Under the pieces are notes generated by a model, which worked only from the letters and a program-made list of their open reading frames with translations, searched no databases and was not told the origin of the DNA. 64,000 nucleotides of DNA. It comes from Astragalus membranaceus (lineage: Eukaryota; Streptophyta; Magnoliopsida; Fabales; Fabaceae). Location of the stretch: NCBI GenBank assembly GCA_039519185.1, contig CM076847.1:27525251-27589250 (forward strand). The letters run 5' to 3'. The translations under genes were made by a program, and so were the position numbers. Below, one piece after another: positions 21,982 through 33,452 of this stretch (its first letter is position 1; the number at the start of each line of letters is the position of its first letter).

Positions 21982-24900
21982 AGAGAATTTCGTCCTCGAA
22001 TTACCTGAATCAAATAACTCTGGATAAGCTTCCTTCATCTTACTTTCCAATTCCCACGTCATGCTCTCGCCCACGGCTCCCAACCAAACTACTTTCACTA
22101 AATTAATCTCCTTGCCTCTTAACACTTTTACTTCACGGTCGGCAATTCTAACTGGCATAGTCTCCACGGTGAGGTTGTCCCGCACCTCAACATCATCTAG
22201 TTGAATCACATGAGACGGATCCGCAACATACTTCCGAAGCTGCGACACGTGAAACACGTCGTGCAAGTTTGAAAGGTTAGGTGGTAAGGCCACCCGATAT
22301 GCAACATTTCCAACTCTCTCCGTAATCTGATACGGCCCGATGAATCGAGGAGTCAACTTTTTAGATTTCAGTGCTCGGCCAACACCAGTCATAGGCGTGA
22401 CCCTTAAGAACACGTGGTCACCGGCTTCAAATTCTAAATCTTTGCTTCTCTTATCATGGTAGCTCTTCTGCCGACTCTGCGACGCTTTCATTTTCTCCCT
22501 GATCATCTTTACCTTCTCAGTAGTCTCTCTGACTAGCTCAGGTCCAAGTACTAAACTTTCCCCAGCTTCGTACCAACACACCGGAGTCCTACACCTCCGG
22601 CCATACAACGCCTCAAACGGCGCCATTCCGATACTGGAATGATAACTGTTGTTGTAGGTGAACTCAATTAACGGGAGATGAGTATCCCACGCACCTCCCT
22701 GCTCTAGAACACATGACCTCAACAGGTCTTCCAATGATTGGATTGTCCTTTCTGTCTGCCCATCAGTCTGAGGATGATAAGCTGAACTCAACCTCAATTT
22801 CGACCCCAACTCTTTCTGTAAACTACTCCAAAACTCCGAAGTGAACCTTGGGTCCCTATCAGACACAATGCACAAAGGAACCCCATGCATCTTCACAATC
22901 ACCTGAATGTAGATTTCAGCCAATCTAGACACTGGATACTTAATGCCGATAGGAATAAAATGAGCCGACTTCGTCAATCTATCCACAACCACCCAAATTG
23001 AATCATGCCCTCTCACCGTATTGGGTAACCCGGTCACAAAATCCATGGAGATACTATCCCACTTCCATTCTGGAACATTCAACGGTTGCATCATTCCCGC
23101 AGGTTTCTGATGCTCGACTTTCGATTTCTGACAGGTCAAACACGAATACACAAACTGCGCCACATCGCGCTTCAACCCAGGCCACCAGAACATCTTCTTC
23201 AGATCTTGGTACATCTTCGTCGCTCCAGGATGGATACTCAACTTACTCTTATGCCCTTCCTCAAGAATTGCCTTTCTCATCTCCTCATCTTCGGGAACAC
23301 AAATTCTCCCACGATACCTCAATACATTTTGCGTATCTATCACGAAGTCTTCATTCTCAGACTGACCGATCCCACTCATCAGATCAACTAATTTCACATC
23401 TAATTTCTGCGCCTCTCGGATACTTGTCATAAAATCATTGCCAATTTTCAACATACCTAACCTGACACTCTGAGGCGTAACTTCACACACTAAACTCATG
23501 TCCCTGAACTGCTCAATTAACTCAAGCTCTCTAGCCATCAATGCCGACATGTGCAAGGTCTTCCGACTCAGCGCATCCGCAACCACATTCGCTTTTCCCG
23601 GGTGATAACTCAATTCAAAATCATAATCTTTCAATAGTTCTAACCACCGGCGCTGCCTCATATTCAATTCTTTCTGGTCAAACAGATACCGTAGACTCTT
23701 GTGATCACTGAACACCTCAAATCTCGATCCATACAAGTAATGCCTCCAAATTTTTAATGCGAATACCACAGCAGCAAGTTCTAAGTCGTGAGTAGGGTAA
23801 TTCTTTTCATGAATTCTCAATTGCCTAGACGCATAAGCGATCACTTTCCCATTCTGCATAAGTACACCACCCAATCCCATCTTAGACGCATCACAATAAA
23901 CCACAAACGGTTCAACCGGATTAGGCAGGGTCAACACTGGAGACGTAGTCAACTTCTTCTTCAGCTCATTGAAACTTTCTTCACATCGGTCATCCCAAAC
24001 AAAAGCCCTACCCTTGCAGGTCAATTGAGTCAATGGCAGAGCCAACTTCGAGAACCCCTCAATAAACCTCCTATAATAGCCAGCCAATCCCAGAAAACTC
24101 CTGATTTCAGTAACTGACTTTGGAGACTCCCATTGCAACACTGCATCAACTTTGGAAGGATCCACCGCAATTCCCTCACTAGAAATCACGTGACCGAGGA
24201 AACTGACTTCTTTCAACCAAAACTCACACTTGGACAGCTTCGCATACAACTTTCGATCCTTCAGAATTTCTAACACCAGCCTCAGATGTTCCGCATGCTC
24301 CTCTTCTGACCCAGAGTAAATCAGAATGTCATCAATGAAAACTACCACAAACTTATCCAAGTACTCACGGAAGATTTGGTTCATGTACCCCATAAATACC
24401 CCCGGCGCATTAGTCACGCCGAAAGGCATAACGGAATACTCATAGTGCCCATATCTTGTCCTAAATGCCGTCTTCTGGACATCTTCATCCTTGACCTTGA
24501 TCTGATGATAACCAGACCTTAAGTCAATCTTGCTAAATACTTTAGCACCCACTAACTGATCCATCAAGTCATCAATTCTTGGCAACGGATACTTGTTCTT
24601 GATTGTAACTTTATTTAATTGCCGATAGTCTACGCACAACCTCATACTACCGTCTTTCTTTTTCACTAGCAACACTGGAGCTCCCCAAGGTGACACACTC
24701 GGTCTTACAAACTTCTTTTCTAATAAATCTTCAAGTTGCTTTTTCAATTCTGCCAACTCAGATGCAGACATTCTATATGGCGCCATAGACACAGGCTTAG
24801 TGCCGGGAACCAGGTCAATAGCAAACTCCACCTCTCTCTCTGGTGGTACATCCGGAATCTCGTCAGGGAACACCTCAGAAAACTCACTCACTACCGGCAA

Positions 24901-26346
24901 CACATCAATCTTCGCTTGGCTTTCATCAGACAACGACGCCAACAGAGAGAACAGCTGAACCTCTTCTCTCATCACTCTATGCAGCTGTCCCGCAGATAAC
25001 AGACCAGACTCCCCTTCAGGCGACTCAAAACTCACGGACCTCTCTCGACAGTTGATATGGACATGGTTATCAACTAACCAGTCCATACCCAGAATGACAT
25101 CCATTCCACTCAGCGGCAAACAGATCAAATCAATTAAGAATTCTCTACGATATACAGATACAGGACATTTGGCACAAACAACGGAGGTAGTCACCGAACC
25201 CTTAGCTGGAGTGTCGATGACCATCTCCCTCAACATATCAGATAAAACAAGGCTTAACTTCTCAACACATGCAGCAGCAATAAAACTATGGGTAGCACCA
25301 GTATCAACAATAACAACAAGAGGAAAATTATTGATATAGCACGTACCTCGAATCTCGTTCACTACATCAGACTCAGCCAGAGCGAACACCTTTCCAAAGG
25401 ACTTCTCCTTCTTGGGTTTCGAACACTGTGTACTAACATGACCACTCTCCCCGCAGTTGAAGCATACCACTTCTTTCTTATCACATCCGGAAGATATATG
25501 CCCCTCTTGTCCACACCGATAACATCTCTTCTTATCCCCGCTTGGGCAATCTGGACTTTTATGACCCACTTTCCCACACGAGTAACAAGTAACACTGGCC
25601 GCAGCATCTCCCCCACTTCGCTTAGGCCCACCGACAAACTTACCCTTGCCCTTACCAGCAGGCGCCACATATGGCTTACCACGACTTGAGAAATTCTTTT
25701 GTTTTTCTTTCATGACTCTGGAGAAAGCATTATTGTCCTCCTCAAAAATTCTGGCGCTATTAACCAACAATGGAAACACACGAATCTGCTGGTACCCTAT
25801 GGCCCTCTTAATGTCAGCACGCAACCCATTTTCAAATTTGATGCATTTGGAGAACTCCGCACCCTCTCTATCATAATGAGGGTAAAACTTAGACAGCTCA
25901 GTAAATTTTGCAGCATACTCGGTTACAGTCATGTTACCTTGTTCAAGTCTTAGAAACTCAACCTCCTTCTTCTCGCGGACATCCTCCGGGTAGTACTTTC
26001 TCTTGAATTCTCTCTCAAACACAGCCCAGGTAATCCCCTCATTGGCAGCCGTCAACCCCTGACTAGTAGTCCTCCACCAATCATAAGCCTCTTTCTTCAA
26101 CATATGTGTGCCATAGCGAACCTTCTGAGCATCGGTGCAATCCATAACGCGGAAGATCCGCTCCATCTCACTTAGCCACTCGAGGGCACCATCAGGATTA
26201 TACCCGCCTTCAAAAGCAGGAGGGTTCTCACGCTGGAACGTAGCCAAACTACGCGTCCCATCACCAATAGCATTGGGTATGTTACCCACAACTCCAGCTA
26301 TAGCCTGCAAAGCAGCAGCAAGTGCAGCATCGTTCCGTCCTGCCAT
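21982..26346 (-). CDS. Tekay-type gag-pol polyprotein, copy 1 (frameshifted at the very end)
   Basis: The same polyprotein as copy 2, with no substitution seen through residue 1448. It has three CCHC knuckles, a retropepsin DTG, RT with FIDD, RNase H, an integrase with HHCC and D,D35E, GPY/F and a chromodomain-like end. Near 21999 one G is missing compared with copy 2, so the last residues (EDEIL and stop) are replaced by a read-through tail of about 18 residues that runs through the PPT into the LTR and stops at about 21946. The loss affects only the tail beyond the chromodomain and might be tolerated. It could also be a sequencing error, since it is the only internal difference seen. Start chosen at MAGRNDAALA, about 110 bases after the PBS. 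Confidence 0.92.
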
Positions 26347-26443
26347 TCTAGTACTGCAACAGAGAACAAAATTTAGATACGAGTAACAAAATTCAAATGT
26401 TACTCAACTTGACAACTCGACCACCGGCCGGACAGACCGAACT

Positions 26444-26455
26444 GCTCTGATACCA
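26444..26455 (-). promoter_or_regulatory. Primer-binding site, copy 1 (tRNA-iMet)
   Basis: The minus strand reads TGGTATCAGAGC four bases after LTR 2. Confidence 0.92.
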
Positions 26456-26459
26456 CTAA

Positions 26460-28959
26460 TGTAACACCCCGTTTCTACCCTTTAATTTGTACGTCATTAT
26501 CAGAGTACTTTCGTTTTCAAAAATAATAATTTAATTAGTAGAAAAGAAATGTCACATCTTCATTGATAAAACTCATCGAATACGCCATTAACATTCGTGT
26601 AAAAACGCATTCGTCACCAAAGTCGAACTTCAAAAATATCTCATCACAGCGGAAATAGCAATAACTCTCCGAAATCGCTCAAACACGTCTCAAACATCAA
26701 TAAAATTATTAAAACAGTTAATTAAATAAGTAATCAACTTCAACCCCGCCCCCTAGGTGTTACAATATCAGAGAGCGACTCGAACATCTCAACAGCTAAA
26801 AAGGAAGGCAGCATGTCCTTCAATCGGAGTCACCTGCAGCGTTGCCACAATAGAGCAACATTCCAAGCAGAAGGGGTGAGAATTTTCAACAAAATATAAT
26901 TAAGCATACAGCAGAGTATTATGAGCAAACGATCGCACAACATCATCATCAATATCAACTTCATCGTCGTTACACACAAAACCGAACAAAAATCACAGTT
27001 CACATCACTCGTCATAAAAAAATATGGATGCACATGAAGATGCAACCCACACCTGGGCATATGCATGATGGTACCATACTCGTCATAATAAGCCACTATG
27101 GGCACACCGTCACTGTTTTCTCGTCATAATTAAGCCACTATGGGCACACCGTCACTAAGAGGCCGAAGCCTATTCGTCATAAGATGCACATGCTATGAGA
27201 CACTACGGACACATGTGCAATCACCAAAATTCGCTCACCCGGAGTACTCATCATCACCACCATAAGACACTCATAGAGTGTATTCATCATAGTCACCATA
27301 TTAATATCATCACTCTTCATAAACAATCACATTCAAAAATAATGTAACAACATCTTTGAAATTATGGAATAAACATTTCACTTTCATACTTAGGAAGCAC
27401 CACAATTAAACTTGGGAAGAACATCTCATTTTCCAAGTGGAAGAAACCTCACATTTTTAACCGGAAAAATAGTAATAGTATCAAAGTCACATTTACACGC
27501 TCTTTTCTTTTACAAAGTACAGAAATTCGGTTAATAAATGCAACAAATCGAAGCTGAAAAACAGTGGCCATTTATGCGCAAAAGCAGTAGCATTTTTACA
27601 TCAAATCGAAACTGAAAACAGTGGCCAATATTGCGCAAAAACAGTAGCAATTTTACATTAAACCGAAACTGAAAAACAGTGGCCAATATTGCGCAAAAAC
27701 AGTAGCAATTTTACATCAAACCGAAACTGAAAACAGTGGCCAATATTGCGCAAAAACAGTAGCAATTTATGGCTGAAACAGCAGCAAAAACAACAACTTT
27801 AAATTGCAACACAGCAGTATTTTGTTGGTAAAAACAGCAACCTTTTATTGGTGAAAACAGCAACATGACAGCAGCAAGTTATTGGTAAAAACAGCAACAT
27901 TTCATTGACAGCAAACAGCATGATTAAATACAGCAACAACAATATATAATTGACAGCAAACAGCATGATTAAATACAGCAACAGCAATATATAATTGACA
28001 GCAACAACACCAAAAATTCTGCAAACAGCAACCTTTCTATTTGACTAACAGCAGCACAAATTCTGACTAACAGCAACACTATTGTTTGACTAACAGCAAC
28101 ACAAAATTCTGACTAACAGCAACACTATTATTTGACTAACAGCAACACTATTATTTGACTAACAGCAACAATTCATTTCCTCACATCATAGGATAATTCG
28201 CATATCAACATAATAATTCAACCCATCATTTCTCTTCACTTCTAAGTTTCTAATTCAACCACTAACACAAACCCACAAACCCTCCATATACTCAATTATA
28301 TTAAATTGAAATCGCTCACCCTTACCTCGAATTTTGTATGCCCGAAACCACGATGAATGCGTCACGTGCAAAGCTCCGCAACACGACGAGCCAAGGTCAC
28401 CAAAAATTCGCAGCAGCCCCCTTCTTCCTCTTCTAACCAATTCGCATCCATCACCAAAATTCATGGGGAAAAATCGCAACATGGAAAAAGGAAGGGTTTG
28501 AGACCACCACTTAGAAGAATTAAATAAATGGAAGGGAAGGATCAAGGCACTTACCCAAAGCCAAGATGAAAATCTTCTTGCTGGAAGTCGCAAATTCCAC
28601 TTCTCCTCTCACTCTCAGTTTGCGCTGATTCCCTTTCTTTTTGGTCTTCAAGCTCTTCTTCTCTCCTTGCTGTTTACGGCTCACACACTCACAAGCTCTC
28701 CAAGGTTTTTCTTAGTATTTTATCTTTTGTAACACCCAAGTGAATAACCCTAATTTAATCCCTATTAGCGCATGGGTCCTGATGTTGGATCATGGGCTTA
28801 TTCACTTAAGCTCTAGCCTTCTACATGAATCACATGCCACGCCCTGAATCAAATAAAACAAGCCCACTAATTATTTTCTAATTCTAATTAAATCACTAAA
28901 TAAAATAAATCCCTAATAATTTAATCAAATAAATTAATTAAATTATTTTGGGTGTTACA
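26460..28959 (-). repeat. LTR 2 (middle, shared and chimeric), 2500 bp
   Basis: This LTR serves as the 5' LTR of copy 1 and the 3' LTR of copy 2. At t26532, t26588, c26618 and g26671 it agrees with LTR 3. At t27659, t27929, a28007, c28420 and c28445 it agrees with LTR 1. The switch lies between 26671 and 27659. It has no target duplication of its own. Confidence 0.95.
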
Positions 28960-28973
28960 ACTCTCCCCCACTT
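28960..28973 (-). promoter_or_regulatory. Polypurine tract, copy 2
   Basis: The minus strand reads AAGTGGGGGAGAGT directly before LTR 2. Confidence 0.85.
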
Positions 28974-31900
28974 AGAGAATTTCGTCCTCGGAATTACCTG
29001 AATCAAATAACTCTGGATAAGCTTCCTTCATCTTACTTTCCAATTCCCACGTCATGCTCTCGCCCACGGCTCCCAACCAAACTACTTTCACTAAATTAAT
29101 CTCCTTGCCTCTTAACACTTTTACTTCACGGTCGGCAATTCTAACTGGCATAGTCTCCACGGTGAGGTTGTCCCGCACCTCAACATCATCTAGTTGAATC
29201 ACATGAGACGGATCCGCAACATACTTCCGAAGCTGCGACACGTGAAACACGTCGTGCAAGTTTGAAAGGTTAGGTGGTAAGGCCACCCGATATGCAACAT
29301 TTCCAACTCTCTCCGTAATCTGATACGGCCCGATGAATCGAGGAGTCAACTTTTTAGATTTCAGTGCTCGGCCAACACCAGTCATAGGCGTGACCCTTAA
29401 GAACACGTGGTCACCGGCTTCAAATTCTAAATCTTTGCTTCTCTTATCATGGTAGCTCTTCTGCCGACTCTGCGACGCTTTCATTTTCTCCCTGATCATC
29501 TTTACCTTCTCAGTAGTCTCTCTGACTAGCTCAGGTCCAAGTACTAAACTTTCCCCAGCTTCGTACCAACACACCGGAGTCCTACACCTCCGGCCATACA
29601 ACGCCTCAAACGGCGCCATTCCGATACTGGAATGATAACTGTTGTTGTAGGTGAACTCAATTAACGGGAGATGAGTATCCCACGCACCTCCCTGCTCTAG
29701 AACACATGACCTCAACAGGTCTTCCAATGATTGGATTGTCCTTTCTGTCTGCCCATCAGTCTGAGGATGATAAGCTGAACTCAACCTCAATTTCGACCCC
29801 AACTCTTTCTGTAAACTACTCCAAAACTCCGAAGTGAACCTTGGGTCCCTATCAGACACAATGCACAAAGGAACCCCATGCATCTTCACAATCACCTGAA
29901 TGTAGATTTCAGCCAATCTAGACACTGGATACTTAATGCCGATAGGAATAAAATGAGCCGACTTCGTCAATCTATCCACAACCACCCAAATTGAATCATG
30001 CCCTCTCACCGTATTGGGTAACCCGGTCACAAAATCCATGGAGATACTATCCCACTTCCATTCTGGAACATTCAACGGTTGCATCATTCCCGCAGGTTTC
30101 TGATGCTCGACTTTCGATTTCTGACAGGTCAAACACGAATACACAAACTGCGCCACATCGCGCTTCAACCCAGGCCACCAGAACATCTTCTTCAGATCTT
30201 GGTACATCTTCGTCGCTCCAGGATGGATACTCAACTTACTCTTATGCCCTTCCTCAAGAATTGCCTTTCTCATCTCCTCATCTTCGGGAACACAAATTCT
30301 CCCACGATACCTCAATACATTTTGCGTATCTATCACGAAGTCTTCATTCTCAGACTGACCGATCCCACTCATCAGATCAACTAATTTCACATCTAATTTC
30401 TGCGCCTCTCGGATACTTGTCATAAAATCATTGCCAATTTTCAACATACCTAACCTGACACTCTGAGGCGTAACTTCACACACTAAACTCATGTCCCTGA
30501 ACTGCTCAATTAACTCAAGCTCTCTAGCCATCAATGCCGACATGTGCAAGGTCTTCCGACTCAGCGCATCCGCAACCACATTCGCTTTTCCCGGGTGATA
30601 ACTCAATTCAAAATCATAATCTTTCAATAGTTCTAACCACCGGCGCTGCCTCATATTCAATTCTTTCTGGTCAAACAGATACCGTAGACTCTTGTGATCA
30701 CTGAACACCTCAAATCTCGATCCATACAAGTAATGCCTCCAAATTTTTAATGCGAATACCACAGCAGCAAGTTCTAAGTCGTGAGTAGGGTAATTCTTTT
30801 CATGAATTCTCAATTGCCTAGACGCATAAGCGATCACTTTCCCATTCTGCATAAGTACACCACCCAATCCCATCTTAGACGCATCACAATAAACCACAAA
30901 CGGTTCAACCGGATTAGGCAGGGTCAACACTGGAGACGTAGTCAACTTCTTCTTCAGCTCATTGAAACTTTCTTCACATCGGTCATCCCAAACAAAAGCC
31001 CTACCCTTGCAGGTCAATTGAGTCAATGGCAGAGCCAACTTCGAGAACCCCTCAATAAACCTCCTATAATAGCCAGCCAATCCCAGAAAACTCCTGATTT
31101 CAGTAACTGACTTTGGAGACTCCCATTGCAACACTGCATCAACTTTGGAAGGATCCACCGCAATTCCCTCACTAGAAATCACGTGACCGAGGAAACTGAC
31201 TTCTTTCAACCAAAACTCACACTTGGACAGCTTCGCATACAACTTTCGATCCTTCAGAATTTCTAACACCAGCCTCAGATGTTCCGCATGCTCCTCTTCT
31301 GACCCAGAGTAAATCAGAATGTCATCAATGAAAACTACCACAAACTTATCCAAGTACTCACGGAAGATTTGGTTCATGTACCCCATAAATACCCCCGGCG
31401 CATTAGTCACGCCGAAAGGCATAACGGAATACTCATAGTGCCCATATCTTGTCCTAAATGCCGTCTTCTGGACATCTTCATCCTTGACCTTGATCTGATG
31501 ATAACCAGACCTTAAGTCAATCTTGCTAAATACTTTAGCACCCACTAACTGATCCATCAAGTCATCAATTCTTGGCAACGGATACTTGTTCTTGATTGTA
31601 ACTTTATTTAATTGCCGATAGTCTACGCACAACCTCATACTACCGTCTTTCTTTTTCACTAGCAACACTGGAGCTCCCCAAGGTGACACACTCGGTCTTA
31701 CAAACTTCTTTTCTAATAAATCTTCAAGTTGCTTTTTCAATTCTGCCAACTCAGATGCAGACATTCTATATGGCGCCATAGACACAGGCTTAGTGCCGGG
31801 AACCAGGTCAATAGCAAACTCCACCTCTCTCTCTGGTGGTACATCCGGAATCTCGTCAGGGAACACCTCAGAAAACTCACTCACTACCGGCAACACATCA

Positions 31901-33339
31901 ATCTTCGCTTGGCTTTCATCAGACAACGACGCCAACAGAGAGAACAGCTGAACCTCTTCTCTCATCACTCTATGCAGCTGTCCCGCAGATAACAGACCAG
32001 ACTCCCCTTCAGGCGACTCAAAACTCACGGACCTCTCTCGACAGTTGATATGGACATGGTTATCAACTAACCAGTCCATACCCAGAATGACATCCATTCC
32101 ACTCAGCGGCAAACAGATCAAATCAATTAAGAATTCTCTACGATATACAGATACAGGACATTTGGCACAAACAACGGAGGTAGTCACCGAACCCTTAGCT
32201 GGAGTGTCGATGACCATCTCCCTCAACATATCAGATAAAACAAGGCTTAACTTCTCAACACATGCAGCAGCAATAAAACTATGGGTAGCACCAGTATCAA
32301 CAATAACAACAAGAGGAAAATTATTGATATAGCACGTACCTCGAATCTCGTTCACTACATCAGACTCAGCCAGAGCGAACACCTTTCCAAAGGACTTCTC
32401 CTTCTTGGGTTTCGAACACTGTGTACTAACATGACCACTCTCCCCGCAGTTGAAGCATACCACTTCTTTCTTATCACATCCGGAAGATATATGCCCCTCT
32501 TGTCCACACCGATAACATCTCTTCTTATCCCCGCTTGGGCAATCTGGACTTTTATGACCCACTTTCCCACACGAGTAACAAGTAACACTGGCCGCAGCAT
32601 CTCCCCCACTTCGCTTAGGCCCACCGACAAACTTACCCTTGCCCTTACCAGCAGGCGCCACATATGGCTTACCACGACTTGAGAAATTCTTTTGTTTTTC
32701 TTTCATGACTCTGGAGAAAGCATTATTGTCCTCCTCAAAAATTCTGGCGCTATTAACCAACAATGGAAACACACGAATCTGCTGGTACCCTATGGCCCTC
32801 TTAATGTCAGCACGCAACCCATTTTCAAATTTGATGCATTTGGAGAACTCCGCACCCTCTCTATCATAATGAGGGTAAAACTTAGACAGCTCAGTAAATT
32901 TTGCAGCATACTCGGTTACAGTCATGTTACCTTGTTCAAGTCTTAGAAACTCAACCTCCTTCTTCTCGCGGACATCCTCCGGGTAGTACTTTCTCTTGAA
33001 TTCTCTCTCAAACACAGCCCAGGTAATCCCCTCATTGGCAGCCGTCAACCCCTGACTAGTAGTCCTCCACCAATCATAAGCCTCTTTCTTCAACATATGT
33101 GTGCCATAGCGAACCTTCTGAGCATCGGTGCAATCCATAACGCGGAAGATCCGCTCCATCTCACTTAGCCACTCGAGGGCACCATCAGGATTATACCCGC
33201 CTTCAAAAGCAGGAGGGTTCTCACGCTGGAACGTAGCCAAACTACGCGTCCCATCACCAATAGCATTGGGTATGTTACCCACAACTCCAGCTATAGCCTG
33301 CAAAGCAGCAGCAAGTGCAGCATCGTTCCGTCCTGCCAT
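28972..33339 (-). CDS. Tekay-type gag-pol polyprotein, copy 2 (intact, 1455 aa)
   Basis: One uninterrupted frame for a Ty3/gypsy chromovirus polyprotein that makes particles, copies RNA to DNA and integrates it in the nucleus. Domains in order are: Gag capsid-like region, about residues 40-210; three CCHC zinc knuckles at 254-267, 275-288 and 295-308; retropepsin DTGATHS at 348-354; RT with its catalytic FIDD at 670-673; RNase H acidic residues near D819, E856, D881 and D924; integrase HHCC at H1032, H1039, C1069 and C1072, and catalytic D1102, D1163 and E1199 (35-residue spacing); GPY/F at 1337-1339; chromodomain-like end at 1395-1446. All catalytic residues I can check are present. It ends NSEDEIL plus stop at the PPT. 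The start Met follows the PBS by about 100 bases. Confidence 0.96.
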   Translation of the reverse strand: MAGRNDAALAAALQAIAGVVGNIPNAIGDGTRSLATFQRENPPAFEGGYNPDGALEWLSEMERIFRVMDCTDAQKVRYGTHMLKKEAYDWWRTTSQGLTAANEGITWAVFEREFKRKYYPEDVREKKEVEFLRLEQGNMTVTEYAAKFTELSKFYPHYDREGAEFSKCIKFENGLRADIKRAIGYQQIRVFPLLVNSARIFEEDNNAFSRVMKEKQKNFSSRGKPYVAPAGKGKGKFVGGPKRSGGDAAASVTCYSCGKVGHKSPDCPSGDKKRCYRCGQEGHISSGCDKKEVVCFNCGESGHVSTQCSKPKKEKSFGKVFALAESDVVNEIRGTCYINNFPLVVIVDTGATHSFIAAACVEKLSLVLSDMLREMVIDTPAKGSVTTSVVCAKCPVSVYRREFLIDLICLPLSGMDVILGMDWLVDNHVHINCRERSVSFESPEGESGLLSAGQLHRVMREEVQLFSLLASLSDESQAKIDVLPVVSEFSEVFPDEIPDVPPEREVEFAIDLVPGTKPVSMAPYRMSASELAELKKQLEDLLEKKFVRPSVSPWGAPVLLVKKKDGSMRLCVDYRQLNKVTIKNKYPLPRIDDLMDQLVGAKVFSKIDLRSGYHQIKVKDEDVQKTAFRTRYGHYEYSVMPFGVTNAPGVFMGYMNQIFREYLDKFVVVFIDDILIYSGSEEEHAEHLRLVLEILKDRKLYAKLSKCEFWLKEVSFLGHVISSEGIAVDPSKVDAVLQWESPKSVTEIRSFLGLAGYYRRFIEGFSKLALPLTQLTCKGRAFVWDDRCEESFNELKKKLTTSPVLTLPNPVEPFVVYCDASKMGLGGVLMQNGKVIAYASRQLRIHEKNYPTHDLELAAVVFALKIWRHYLYGSRFEVFSDHKSLRYLFDQKELNMRQRRWLELLKDYDFELSYHPGKANVVADALSRKTLHMSALMARELELIEQFRDMSLVCEVTPQSVRLGMLKIGNDFMTSIREAQKLDVKLVDLMSGIGQSENEDFVIDTQNVLRYRGRICVPEDEEMRKAILEEGHKSKLSIHPGATKMYQDLKKMFWWPGLKRDVAQFVYSCLTCQKSKVEHQKPAGMMQPLNVPEWKWDSISMDFVTGLPNTVRGHDSIWVVVDRLTKSAHFIPIGIKYPVSRLAEIYIQVIVKMHGVPLCIVSDRDPRFTSEFWSSLQKELGSKLRLSSAYHPQTDGQTERTIQSLEDLLRSCVLEQGGAWDTHLPLIEFTYNNSYHSSIGMAPFEALYGRRCRTPVCWYEAGESLVLGPELVRETTEKVKMIREKMKASQSRQKSYHDKRSKDLEFEAGDHVFLRVTPMTGVGRALKSKKLTPRFIGPYQITERVGNVAYRVALPPNLSNLHDVFHVSQLRKYVADPSHVIQLDDVEVRDNLTVETMPVRIADREVKVLRGKEINLVKVVWLGAVGESMTWELESKMKEAYPELFDSGNSEDEIL

Positions 33340-33436
33340 TCTAGTACTGCAACAGAGAACAAAATTTAGATACGAGTAACAAAATTCAAATGTTACTCAA
33401 CTTGACAACTCGACCACCGGCCGGACAGACCGAACT

Positions 33437-33448
33437 GCTCTGATACCA
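33437..33448 (-). promoter_or_regulatory. Primer-binding site, copy 2 (tRNA-iMet)
   Basis: The minus strand reads TGGTATCAGAGC four bases after LTR 3. Confidence 0.92.
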
Positions 33449-33452
33449 CTAA

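Noticed and set aside
22998..25953. Several plus-strand frames across both chromovirus copies
   Set aside because: They are the antisense of conserved gag-pol sequence, occur identically in both copies, and have no independent motifs.
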